From: an uncultured Clostridia bacterium
Lineage (GTDB): Bacteria; Bacillota; Clostridia; Christensenellales; Borkfalkiaceae
Length of the DNA: 35,040 nucleotides
Direction of reading: 5' to 3'
Assembly (NCBI GenBank): GCA_934272745.1
Contig: CAKQSI010000021.1
Span: forward strand, 1-35,040
Part shown: piece by piece, positions 1 to 6,883 of the stretch
Numbering within the stretch: position 1 is the first letter of the stretch
How the letters are laid out: each line of letters starts with the position of its first letter
Translations under genes and position numbers: made by a program
Notes under the pieces: model-generated
What the model was told of the DNA's origin: nothing
Database searches by the model: none
What the model saw: the letters and a program-made list of their open reading frames with translations, nothing else

Positions 1-1
1 C

Positions 2-55
2 TACGAGCGGCGTTTAACGCCGCATAAATCGGTTTATCACCGCAAAAATAGTTAG
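2..55 (+). CDS. possible 3' end of a gene cut by the window edge
   Basis: An open frame enters from the left edge and stops with TAG at 53-55, encoding about 17 residues ending in a basic tail (key residues YERR, HRKNS). It lies 75 nt before a very strong terminator, so some transcript must end here. The fragment is too short to assign to any family, and it may simply be chance reading through untranslated sequence. Confidence 0.2.
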   Translation, partial: YERRLTPHKSVYHRKNS

Positions 56-129
56 GGATGGCGGATGGAATCCCTAAGGGAAAGGAATGTTCATCAGGGG
101 ATAAAGAAAGAAACTTTCATTAAAGGAAA

Positions 130-165
130 GCGCGCCCGCGGCAAAATGCCGCGGGCGCGCTTTTT
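130..165 (+). terminator. strong intrinsic terminator
   Basis: A perfect 13-bp GC stem (130-142 with 148-160, loop AAAAT) is followed by TTTTT at 161-165. It ends transcription arriving from the left of the window. Confidence 0.9.
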
Positions 166-480
166 ATAAACGCTGCAGTAAATGGGTTTCCCATTACGGC
201 AGGGCGGAACTTGTGATCCGGAAAGCGGATGGGCAACAGTCAAATTTTGTTATGGAATTGTGCGCGAACAATGCGTTGTAAGGTTGTTTCAAGCAGGCAG
301 CCGGCGCGAGGAAACCTCGCGCCGGCTGTCTGCTTGATGGTTGCTGTAGGTCGGCGTGCTTTTCGATGGCGATGCTATTGTTATCGGCAGACGCGCTACG
401 ATCTCCGAAGGAAAAGCAGCCGTTTTTATGTCGCGGGCGGACAATCGCCCGTCATGGTTCGTTTTTGCGGAAACCGATTG
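166..480. other. non-coding spacer with hairpins
   Basis: No frame here has a ribosome binding site or a recognisable product. The spacer holds a short hairpin (AATGGG-TTT-CCCATT near 181-196), the long 290-336 hairpin listed separately, and a small inverted repeat GGGCG-N6-CGCCC near 436-451, just downstream of the XRE gene on its own strand. That last hairpin has no clear U tract, so a terminator for the XRE gene cannot be claimed. Confidence 0.5.
290..336. repeat. 22-bp near-perfect hairpin
   Basis: Arms 290-311 and 315-336 pair over 22 positions with a single G-U wobble around a 3-nt AAA loop. No T run follows on either strand, so it is not a standard intrinsic terminator. It could be a dispersed hairpin element of the REP type, an RNA-stabilising structure, or an attachment or resolution site. 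No second copy was found in the window. Confidence 0.7.
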
Positions 481-687
481 CTAAAACGTCGTTCTGCCGA
501 GCAGGTAGTCTACGGAAACGTCAAAATAATCGGCAAGTTTCACCAGATTTTCCAGACTCGGCTCGGCAGAACCGTTCTCGTACCGGATGTAAGAGGGCTG
601 CGCCATATGCAGGTATTCTGCAATCTGGCGTTGCGTCTTTTTGTTTAACTTTCGCTGTTCGATCAGTCTTTCTTGAAAAATCTTCAT
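481..687 (-). CDS. XRE/Cro-C1 family transcriptional regulator
   Basis: This 68-residue protein consists almost entirely of a helix-turn-helix DNA-binding domain of the Cro/C1 (HTH_3) family. Visible hallmarks are the TQRQIAEYL recognition region, SYIRYENG, and the family ending LVKLADYFDVSVDYLLG. The start is ATG at 687, because a GGGAG ribosome binding site lies just upstream; a longer frame to 762 would run through the divergent promoter. The gene faces a strong plus-strand promoter (705-733) carrying two TATAGC-N5-GCTATA palindromes, which are the likely operators of this protein. The inferred role is repression of the divergent gene and probably autoregulation. Similar small regulators control mobile elements or small membrane proteins. 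Confidence 0.92.
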   Translation of the reverse strand: MKIFQERLIEQRKLNKKTQRQIAEYLHMAQPSYIRYENGSAEPSLENLVKLADYFDVSVDYLLGRTTF

Positions 688-704
688 AAAATCTCCCTTT
701 TTTA

Positions 705-733
705 TTGACAAGTATAGCGAATTGCTATATAAT
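705..733 (+). promoter_or_regulatory. consensus sigma-A promoter for the broken gene at 781
   Basis: TTGACA at 705-710 and TATAAT at 728-733 are separated by exactly 17 nt, a perfect match to the housekeeping consensus. Transcription would read into the frameshifted gene at 781, whose ribosome binding site AAGGAG is at 768-773. Confidence 0.93.
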
Positions 734-760
734 GCTGATAAAATATAGCAATATGCTATC
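713..760. promoter_or_regulatory. paired palindromic operators for the XRE regulator
   Basis: Two 17-bp palindromes share the form TATAGC-N5-GCTATA: 713-729 (perfect) and 744-760 (last base differs). Their centres are 31 bp apart, about three helical turns, so bound dimers would lie on one face. The first occupies the spacer and the edge of the -10 of the plus-strand promoter; the second covers the likely transcription start. Both lie upstream of the divergent regulator start at 687. That the neighbouring XRE protein binds them is inference from position and symmetry. Confidence 0.75.
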
Positions 761-780
761 AATAATAAAGGAGTAAAAGT

Positions 781-1336
781 ATGGGACTGTTCAACAAGGT
801 GGAGATGAATTATACGGGCAAAGTGGGGTCCGTGTCCGGATTCCCTGCAAGCGGAATTCCGACAAGTGGTTTTTCAACGGGACGGGAAAAGAATATAAAA
901 TCCTGAAAGCATTGATGGGCGGCAGGCACAAAAAGCCCACGGATATGTTCTATTTCGGGTTTCAGCCGACGAACGATGAGTCGGAAGGGAGTTATACGAG
1001 CGGCTATACCGCAACGAGTACGGGCGGCGGACAGTATAGCGTAAAGGCAAATCGCACGCATTTTGGCGACGCGATCGCGCTAAAGTGGTGATCGGCACGG
1101 ATGAAAAGGTTGCCAAAGATAAAAAATCCAACGTAAACAAGTGGCTGCGCGCGGTAAGCAAGCCCGCAAGAGGGTTTTGGTATCATATTTTCGGGCTTCT
1201 CACCACGCCGATTATCATCGGATTTTTCATGCTCGGTTCGGCGATCTACCGCGATTATCTGAACGTCGTCAGAAAGTCCTGCGTCAAAAAAGCAAAAAAG
1301 ACCTATAAAATGTGCGAAGAGGTCGTCGTTTTTTAA
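781..1336 (+). pseudogene. doubly frameshifted small membrane protein gene
   Basis: ATG at 781 opens a frame that stops after 41 codons. A second frame, entered near 840-850, reads a protein-like stretch (DKWFFNGTGKEYKIL to FGDAIALKW) and stops at 1089-1091. A third frame from about 1082 to the TAA at 1334 encodes VVIGTDEKVAKDK and then a membrane segment (GFWYHIFGLL, IIIGFFMLGSAIY) and a basic tail. Each change of frame fits loss of one base, so the ancestor was probably one protein of about 180 residues with a soluble N-terminal part and a membrane-anchored C-terminal part. I do not recognise the family. The promoter, operators, ribosome binding site and terminator are intact. The alternatives are sequencing errors or programmed frameshifting, but no slippery heptamer or pseudoknot is evident. 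Confidence 0.65.
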
Positions 1337-1349
1337 TCGCTAATATTGG

Positions 1350-1384
1350 AAAACGCCCACCGCAAACGTTGCGGTGGGCGTTTT
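1350..1384 (+). terminator. intrinsic terminator after the frameshifted gene
   Basis: A 14-bp stem (1352-1365 with 1369-1382, loop ACG) is followed by a T run, and A residues precede it, so it may work in both directions. It lies 14 nt after the stop at 1336. Confidence 0.9.
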
Positions 1385-1385
1385 T

Positions 1386-1638
1386 GCGTAATTTTTTACC
1401 GTATTTTCAGTGCTTTCGTCCGGCGGTGGCTGATGAGCCAAGGCTTCTTTGGGGCGGTTTTGGACTTAAAAATTATTTTGCTACAACCTGCCGAAGCGGT
1501 TTTGTCTTAGTGAGTTTTCGGAACGCATAGGATTTTACGCGATTAAAGTATGCTGCCCAAATGGCGTGCGCGCAAGACTTGCCTCTTAGAAGATTTCACG
1601 AAACTCAAAGCGGTGCCGCCTGAACGCGCTGAAAAAAT
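1386..1638. other. spacer with no supported gene
   Basis: This is the 3' side of the minus-strand diiron gene. Short frames on both strands lack ribosome binding sites and familiar sequence. No clear terminator for the minus-strand gene was found. Nothing else stands out. Confidence 0.5.
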
Positions 1639-2892
1639 TTACTCCTTAGCAGTCTTCACACGACCCAAAGAGATATCGTCCGTGGTGCGGGACTGTAAAA
1701 TTTTGATGGGGTGGGGTTTGACTTCAAACCGATAATCCTCCCCGCGGGAGGAGATGCGGTCGGTAATGACCGTGTGGCTGGGCGCTTTCTGCGCCTGCCC
1801 AAGGTATTTTTTCTGATAGCGGAAGAAGTCCGCTTTGTCGGGCAGTTCCGAAAGTTCGGCGTAAGACTCCCTGTCGGCGGTCATGGTTACGGTTTTCAGC
1901 ACGCCGCGGACGTAATCGACGTGCGGGCGCAGCGCCAGCGGTCGCGGAAAGGAGAAATCCTTGCCCAGCACTTCTTCCGGTTCCTTGCCGGCATATTTTT
2001 TAAGAAGCCGGATCGCCGCGGCAAGGTGGGCGCGTTCCATTTCATAAAACCGCGCGAACAGTTTGCGGATCTCGGGATCCTTTTCCTCTTCGGCTGCGGA
2101 ATAATACAGATAGCACTCGGTGTATTCGTGCTCCACCAGATTTTCAAACCAGCCGGCGGTGGGGTCGATCAGGCTGCCGTAGTGCGTGACGTGCTGTTCC
2201 TCGATCATGCCGATTTCGGTGAACAATTCCCTGCCGCGCTGAGCGGGATAAAGCGCCGCGACGTTCATATAATAGTTCATCGTCTGCTGCTCCGCCGCCG
2301 TGATGATGGAGATATGCAGTCTGGTTTCCGGTGCCGCCGCCTTATAATCGGTGGGGTATTTGACGTCGTCCGCGGGATAGCGCGGGTGGGCAACCGTGGG
2401 TCTTCCCGGCATAATTTCGGTATAACTACCGACTAAGCGTTCCGCGCGCACGCCGGCGTCCATTTCCAGTAGGTCGGCGTAACGGTACAGGTGGTCGAAG
2501 TCTTCTAAAAGGGCAAAATCCAGCGCCTGCTTGACGTATTCGTCTTTTTCGCGCAGGGCGAGTTCCGCCGTCAGGTCTACGGCAAGCTGTTCGTACGAAA
2601 TGGTGGTTTCCAGTTGGGTTTCCGAAACCGGCTTTAACATGGAAAGCGCCTTTAACTGCTGCTGTTCGCCGCGGCGGATTTCGGCAAGCGTGCGGCGGAC
2701 TTCCTGATTGTCGCAAAAGCGGTGGAACCGGTGCCCGAACCAGACCGCTTCGTACTCGGCGCCGCAAAGAAGAATCAGCCGGGTTTTGGTGTAGGGATCC
2801 ACCTCGTTTTTGTCGTACGGGCGGGGAAACAGGTCGGCAAGGCTTAAATAGGTCTTGTCTAAAGGGAGTGCTTTTTCGTCTGTCGGATTCAT
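1639..2892 (-). CDS. ferritin-like (rubrerythrin-type) diiron protein
   Basis: This 417-residue protein starts at ATG 2892, preceded by GGAGG. The C-terminal half carries a textbook four-helix diiron pattern: Glu201, then Glu231-x-x-His234, then Glu255, then Glu286-x-x-His289. The Glu-to-ExxH spacing of about 30 residues in each pair is that of rubrerythrins and ferritin-like proteins. The N-terminal half is also helical with Glu/His pairs (Glu46, Glu48, Glu76, Glu130, His134) and may be a second, degenerate ferritin-like bundle. No rubredoxin domain or signal peptide is visible. Known relatives reduce peroxide or store iron in anaerobes, so oxidative-stress protection is the natural inference, but the substrate is unknown. 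The gene is alone on the minus strand, convergent with the frameshifted gene. Confidence 0.72.
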   Translation of the reverse strand: MNPTDEKALPLDKTYLSLADLFPRPYDKNEVDPYTKTRLILLCGAEYEAVWFGHRFHRFCDNQEVRRTLAEIRRGEQQQLKALSMLKPVSETQLETTISYEQLAVDLTAELALREKDEYVKQALDFALLEDFDHLYRYADLLEMDAGVRAERLVGSYTEIMPGRPTVAHPRYPADDVKYPTDYKAAAPETRLHISIITAAEQQTMNYYMNVAALYPAQRGRELFTEIGMIEEQHVTHYGSLIDPTAGWFENLVEHEYTECYLYYSAAEEEKDPEIRKLFARFYEMERAHLAAAIRLLKKYAGKEPEEVLGKDFSFPRPLALRPHVDYVRGVLKTVTMTADRESYAELSELPDKADFFRYQKKYLGQAQKAPSHTVITDRISSRGEDYRFEVKPHPIKILQSRTTDDISLGRVKTAKE

Positions 2893-3398
2893 AATTTACC
2901 TCCGTTTTGTTTTGGTTTTTATTTGATTTGCGTTTGTTGAAGCGGCTTGTATAATTAGGTCCGGCGCGCTGCTTCCGGTGCGGATAAACGGCTGTCGATA
3001 CGGGGGAAACGCCGTGTATTGCCGCTTATTATTCCGGTGTGCGCCCGCGTGCGCGGAAGGGCAAAGCGGTTTTGCCCGGAATTCTTTGCACGGAAAATGG
3101 TTGCCCTTTGCGGGCGATTTTATGCGCTGCGGCGGAATTTTTTATTTTGCCGCTCCGTTTTTCTTTTTGTTGTTTCGGCGCGCCTTGTTTTTTCTGGTTT
3201 TATTTTCCGGCTTGTTCTTTGTTTCTGTGCTTTTGTTTTTTGCCGCCCGATCAAAACCGCACCGCCGTTTCCCGTCCGTGTGAAATCGTTTTTCCGAACG
3301 GTTTGCATAAAATAATGCATAAACGTGCCGTATACACTTAATTATATGCAGAAACAAGAATTTTTCTAAAAATATTTGAATAAATATGCGTAAAACAG
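2893..3398. other. T-rich spacer between divergent genes
   Basis: This stretch must hold the minus-strand promoter of the diiron gene and the upstream region of the ABC operon. It has strong strand asymmetry (T-rich plus strand at about 3090-3300), which creates open frames of low complexity without ribosome binding sites. A TATAAT at 2950-2955 on the plus strand has no good -35 partner. An AT-rich stretch with a small palindrome (ATATTT-N4-AAATAT, 3372-3387) lies just upstream of the importer promoter and may act as an UP element or operator. Confidence 0.5.
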
Positions 3399-3427
3399 TT
3401 GACATTTCGTTTTTGCCGCGCTATAAT
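3399..3427 (+). promoter_or_regulatory. consensus promoter of the amino acid ABC operon
   Basis: TTGACA (3399-3404) and TATAAT (3422-3427) are 17 nt apart. The leader to the ATG at 3543 is about 108 nt and includes a short hairpin (TTCCGC-CTT-GCGGAA near 3488-3502). No known riboswitch signature was recognised in it. Confidence 0.92.
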
Positions 3428-3542
3428 ACGCCTATCCTTTGGCGAAAGAAGGGGAGCCGGCAGATTTTTAAGCCCGGATTTCAGCCTTCCGCCTTGCGGA
3501 AAAAACCACAAATCGTTATTATTTTGAAGGAGAGAGTGTGTT

Positions 3543-4421
3543 ATGAAAAAGTTTTTGAAAGGCGCGGTCGCGGTTCTTGCCGCGGTCATCGGAGTGGCGA
3601 CGTTTGCCGGCTGCGGCAGCGCGAAAACCAAAATCGGTTCCCAGTCGGGGACGACGGGCTTCTATTACGTCGCCGGCAACGCGGACATGAAATTCCCCGG
3701 ATATTCCAACATCGAAAGCGTGGGTTACGATAACGCCGGTCTTGCCGTAAAGGCGATGGAAAACGGCGGCGTGGATTACGTTGTGGTGGACAGTGAAGTG
3801 GGAAAGAGCATTGCCAAAACCAATCCGAACGTCAAAGTCGTCGACATTGCGTTGACCACCGAAGTTTATGCGTTCGGCGTGGATAAAAATCAGCCGGAAT
3901 TGCTGACTAAAGTCAACGCCTTTCTTGCCAAGATCAAGGCGGACGGCACGCTGAATGCGATTTACGAAAAATACGCTTCGGTTTCGTCGGATGACGACGG
4001 CAATACGACGGGCGATTCGGACGCCATTCAGGGCATCGCTTCCGCGAAGAAAGACGCCGCAAAAGCCGATCGGCAACTGGTCGTTGCGACGAACGCCGCG
4101 TTCGCTCCGTACGAATACGTCAAAGGCGATAAGTTTGCGGGCATCGATATGGAAATTGCCAAGCTGCTTGCGGACGAACTGGGCATGGAACTGGTCATCG
4201 AAGATATGGATTTCGACGCGGTTGTAACTTCGGTCGGCAAAAACAACGTGGACCTTGCGATGGCAGGCTTGACCGTGACCGCTTCGAGAGAGCAGTCCGT
4301 GACCTTCTCCGACGCGTATTACGAGGGCGCCTATCAGGTGCTTTTAGTGAAAAAGGACAACACGGAATTCGACGCCTGCAAGACCAAGGAAGACGTAGAG
4401 GCTATTCTTAAAAACAAATAA
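3543..4421 (+). CDS. amino acid ABC transporter lipoprotein, apparently circularly permuted
   Basis: This 292-residue family 3-type solute-binding protein is exported and lipid-anchored: basic N-terminus, hydrophobic core, and lipobox ATFAGC with Cys24. The order of its halves is reversed. Residues 31-144 match the part that normally follows the hinge (IGSQSGTTGF, YDNAGLAVKAMENG, VDYVVVD, IKADGTLNAIYEKY). Residues 179-292 match the usual first half (LVVATNAAFAPYEY, GIDMEIAKLLADELG, VDLAMAGLTVTASRE, FSDAYYEG). Joining the C-terminus (EAILKNK) to residue 28 (KTKIGSQSGTTG) recreates the normal hinge crossing. An acidic, flexible linker (about 145-178) joins the old termini. Length is normal for one complete binding protein, so a circular permutation fits better than a truncated tandem. 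The permease and ATPase genes follow, so it probably delivers a polar amino acid to them. Confidence 0.9.
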   Translation: MKKFLKGAVAVLAAVIGVATFAGCGSAKTKIGSQSGTTGFYYVAGNADMKFPGYSNIESVGYDNAGLAVKAMENGGVDYVVVDSEVGKSIAKTNPNVKVVDIALTTEVYAFGVDKNQPELLTKVNAFLAKIKADGTLNAIYEKYASVSSDDDGNTTGDSDAIQGIASAKKDAAKADRQLVVATNAAFAPYEYVKGDKFAGIDMEIAKLLADELGMELVIEDMDFDAVVTSVGKNNVDLAMAGLTVTASREQSVTFSDAYYEGAYQVLLVKKDNTEFDACKTKEDVEAILKNK

Positions 4422-4473
4422 GGCGTTCCGAACGAAAAACAAATAAGTTATTCTGAAAATAAGGAGAACCGCT

Positions 4474-5211
4474 TTGGGGTACACAACTGTTTATACGGGC
4501 GGACTTAAGTCGTCGTGGGAATTGTTTATCAGGCAATTCGCGGAAAACAACGGATATAAAACCGTGCTCCGCGGACTTGCCGCCACGGCGGAGATCGCAA
4601 CTTTCGGCTTGATTATCGGCGTCCTGATCGGGACGCTGATTGCCGTTGTCAAGGTTTCGCCCAAATATAAAAGACTGCCGCGGGTTCTGTCGAGAATTGC
4701 CGACGTTTACGTCGGCTTTTTCCGCGGAACGCCGATGACCGTGCAGCTTTTGATCGGGTACTACGTTCTGCTGCCGGCGCTGAAACTGCCCATCGACGGC
4801 GTGTTCGTCGCCGTCATTATTTTCGGCATGAACAGCGGCGCTTACGTTTCCGAAATCATGCGCGCCGGGATCCAGTCGGTGGACGTCGGGCAGCTGGAAG
4901 CCGGACGGGCGCTCGGACTGTCGTTCTGGCGGGCGATGAGCAAAATCGTGCTGCCGCAGTCGGTTAAAAACATTCTGCCTACTCTCGGCAACGAATTTAT
5001 TACGCTGATCAAGGACACTTCCATCGTCAGCTTTATCGCCGTGACCGACCTCACGAAAGCCTTTCGCCAGATCGGCGACGCAAATTACGAATACGTTGTG
5101 CCGTATCTGATGTTGGCGGCGATCTATATCGTGCTGGTCGCGCTCATCACCGTGCTTGTCCGCGTCTTGGAAAGGAGGTTGAAGAAAGTTGACAGATCCG
5201 CAAACGATTGA
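4474..5211 (+). CDS. polar amino acid ABC transporter permease (HisM/GlnP type)
   Basis: This 245-residue inner-membrane permease starts at TTG 4474, seven bases after AAGGAG (4461-4466); no better ATG exists. It shows several hydrophobic segments, the FFRGTP motif of polar amino acid permeases (about 82-87), and the cytoplasmic EAA loop (EAGRALGLSFWRAMSKIVLP, 142-161) that contacts the ATPase. Length is typical of the family, which works as a homodimer or heterodimer. It lies 52 nt after the binding-protein gene and overlaps the ATPase gene by 23 nt, indicating one transcript. The substrate (glutamine, cystine, histidine or similar) cannot be read from sequence. Confidence 0.95.
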   Translation: MGYTTVYTGGLKSSWELFIRQFAENNGYKTVLRGLAATAEIATFGLIIGVLIGTLIAVVKVSPKYKRLPRVLSRIADVYVGFFRGTPMTVQLLIGYYVLLPALKLPIDGVFVAVIIFGMNSGAYVSEIMRAGIQSVDVGQLEAGRALGLSFWRAMSKIVLPQSVKNILPTLGNEFITLIKDTSIVSFIAVTDLTKAFRQIGDANYEYVVPYLMLAAIYIVLVALITVLVRVLERRLKKVDRSAND

Positions 5212-6088
5212 TAAAAACGAGACTGCCGCTTCTGCGGCTCCAAAGCAAGGGGAAGTGCTGCTTTCCGTGCGCGGGCTGAAAAAATCGTTTGGCTCGCACG
5301 AAGTATTGAAGGGCGTCGATCTCGACGTCCGCCAAGGGGAAGTCATTGCCGTCATCGGTCCGTCCGGCTGCGGCAAGTCTACTTTCCTCCGCTGCATCAA
5401 CTGTATGGAAGACCCCACGGGCGGTTCGATTCTTTTCGAGGGGGAAGATCTGGCAGACATGCGGGTGGACATCAACCTGCACCGGCAAAAGATCGGCATG
5501 GTGTTTCAGCAGTTCAATCTGTTCAACAATCTCACCGTGCTGAAAAACCTGACCATGGCACCGCTGGAGATCGCAAAACAGAAGCGGAAAGCCGTTCGCC
5601 GCAAGAATATGTTCCTGAAAATGCGCAACGTATTCAAAAAATCGGGGCATAAGTTACCGTTGTTGCCTCCGGAACCGAGCAGAGAACAGACCGAAAAAGA
5701 AGTGACCGAGCGCGCCTATCGCCTTCTCGATACGGTGGGATTAAAGGACAAGGCGGACGCCTATCCGTCCACCCTTTCGGGCGGACAGAAGCAGCGGATC
5801 GCCATCGTCCGTGCGCTTGCCATGGAGCCCAAGGTGCTGCTTTTCGACGAGCCGACCAGCGCGCTCGACCCCGAAATGGTAAAGGAAGTGCTTGCCGTCA
5901 TGACCCGCCTTGCAAAAGAAGGCATGACCATGGTGGTGGTTACGCACGAAATGGGGTTTGCGCGGGAAGTTGCCACCCGCGTGCTGTTTTTAAGCGACGG
6001 CGGGGTGGTGGAAGACGCGCCCCCTGCGGAGTTTTTCGGGAATCCCAAAAGCGACCGCCTGAAAGAATTTTTGTCCAAAGTGCTGTAA
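5189..6088 (+). CDS. amino acid ABC transporter ATP-binding protein with an internal insertion
   Basis: This 299-residue GlnQ/HisP-type ATPase starts at TTG 5189, after AAAGGAGG (5171-5178) inside the permease gene. Visible motifs are Walker A GPSGCGKST (57-65), Q-loop QQ (107-108), signature LSGGQKQR (196-203), Walker B VLLFDEP (216-222) with ALDPE, and the H-loop His253. Family members are usually about 240-250 residues. The excess is a roughly 40-residue basic stretch (about 131-168, containing MFLKMRNVFKK and LLPPEPS) between the Q-loop helical region and the signature motif, plus a slightly long N-terminus. It completes the three-gene importer and energises uptake. Confidence 0.95.
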   Translation: MTDPQTIDKNETAASAAPKQGEVLLSVRGLKKSFGSHEVLKGVDLDVRQGEVIAVIGPSGCGKSTFLRCINCMEDPTGGSILFEGEDLADMRVDINLHRQKIGMVFQQFNLFNNLTVLKNLTMAPLEIAKQKRKAVRRKNMFLKMRNVFKKSGHKLPLLPPEPSREQTEKEVTERAYRLLDTVGLKDKADAYPSTLSGGQKQRIAIVRALAMEPKVLLFDEPTSALDPEMVKEVLAVMTRLAKEGMTMVVVTHEMGFAREVATRVLFLSDGGVVEDAPPAEFFGNPKSDRLKEFLSKVL

Positions 6089-6299
6089 AGCAGAGGTTGA
6101 ATCGGTAAGGGCGGTCATGCCGCCCGCGCTGCAGCGTATCGCTCGGTTTGCCGGGCGGCGGGCACCGGAAGAGGGGTCCGTCTGCGCCGCTGAAAGGCGC
6201 GTGTACTTCCGGGATCGGCTGGGACGGAAGCGAGTTTTGCTTGCGCCGCTTCCGTTTTATGGCAACGGACTTTTATTTGTTAAATGAGAGATTTTTATA
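6089..6299. other. GC-rich spacer after the importer operon
   Basis: No coding frame is supported. Two inverted repeats are visible: GGGCGG-TCATG-CCGCCC (6109-6125), without a T run, and the putative terminator at 6224-6258. Confidence 0.5.
6224..6258 (+). terminator. putative terminator of the importer operon
   Basis: Arms ACGGAAGCG (6224-6232) and CGCTTCCGT (6247-6255) form a 9-bp stem with a 14-nt loop, followed by TTTT. The long loop makes it weaker than the others in the window. Confidence 0.55.
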
Positions 6300-6346
6300 A
6301 AGCGCCGCGTTTTTCTCTTGAAAAAACGCGGCGCTTCTGCTACAAT
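6300..6346 (+). promoter_or_regulatory. promoter of the DUF896 gene embedded in a 15-bp inverted repeat
   Basis: TTGAAA (6318-6323) and TACAAT (6341-6346) are 17 nt apart. A perfect 15-bp inverted repeat (6300-6314 with 6322-6336) covers the -35 and most of the spacer. As RNA from upstream it would be a terminator-like hairpin without a U tract; as DNA it could be an operator. The leader to 6492 is about 140 nt. Confidence 0.65.
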
Positions 6347-6491
6347 ACTATGGGACGAAACCTTGGGGTGGCTTTTCCGACGGAAAAGTCGTGCGGTTGC
6401 CGGAAATGCGGCGTGCGTTCCGCTTGCCGGGCGCTGCCGAGGGTTGGATTCGCGTGTTTTTCGTCCCGAAAGAAGAAAGGAGCGTTACATT

Positions 6492-6782
6492 ATGGATAAA
6501 AAATTAGTAGACAGAATCAACGCTTTGGCGAAAAAGGCAAAGACCGAGGGGCTTACCAAAGAGGAAGAGGCGGAGCGCGACGCTCTGCGCAAGACCTATC
6601 TGGAAGAGTTCCGCAAAGGCTTCATTCAGACTTTGGAACATACCTACGTGGAAACGCCCGACGGGGTAAGAACGCCGCTGAAGTCCGCGATTGCGGAAGA
6701 GCGCGAAGAGGAGAAGATCGAGAAAGAAGAAGCTGCCGAAAAGGCGACCGAAAACGGAGAATCTTCCTCCAAGCCCTGCTGA
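6492..6782 (+). CDS. DUF896 (UPF0291/YnzC-like) protein
   Basis: This 96-residue cytoplasmic protein starts at ATG 6492 after AAAGGAG. The opening MDKKLVDRINALAKK, then GLTKEEEAERDALRKTYLEEFR, is the helical hairpin of the DUF896 family, which in Bacillus includes YnzC and is linked to the SOS response. After about residue 60 it carries a highly charged, Glu/Lys-rich tail not usual in the family (normally about 60-80 residues) that ends SSSKPC. It lies 101 nt before the methyltransferase-trehalase fusion and may share its transcript. The molecular role of the family is unknown. Confidence 0.9.
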   Translation: MDKKLVDRINALAKKAKTEGLTKEEEAERDALRKTYLEEFRKGFIQTLEHTYVETPDGVRTPLKSAIAEEREEEKIEKEEAAEKATENGESSSKPC

Positions 6783-6883
6783 CTTCGGACAGGGAAAGAG
6801 GCGTAAATCGGCAAAACCGGAAAAAGCGTAAATCGGCAAAACCCGGGCGGAAGATTCTTTTGCCGGCGGCGAAAAGGAGTATT

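Noticed and set aside
2978..3341. Overlapping hydrophobic plus-strand and basic minus-strand open frames
   Set aside because: They result from T-rich strand composition; none has a ribosome binding site or family resemblance.
3543..4421. Truncated tandem of two binding proteins
   Set aside because: Only one copy of each half is present, total length equals one normal protein, and the termini rejoin into the ordinary hinge, so a circular permutation is the simpler reading.
6860..6883. Upstream TTG start for the fusion protein
   Set aside because: The ATG at 6884 has a well-placed AAAAGGAG and gives the normal TrmB N-terminus; the TTG has no ribosome binding site.
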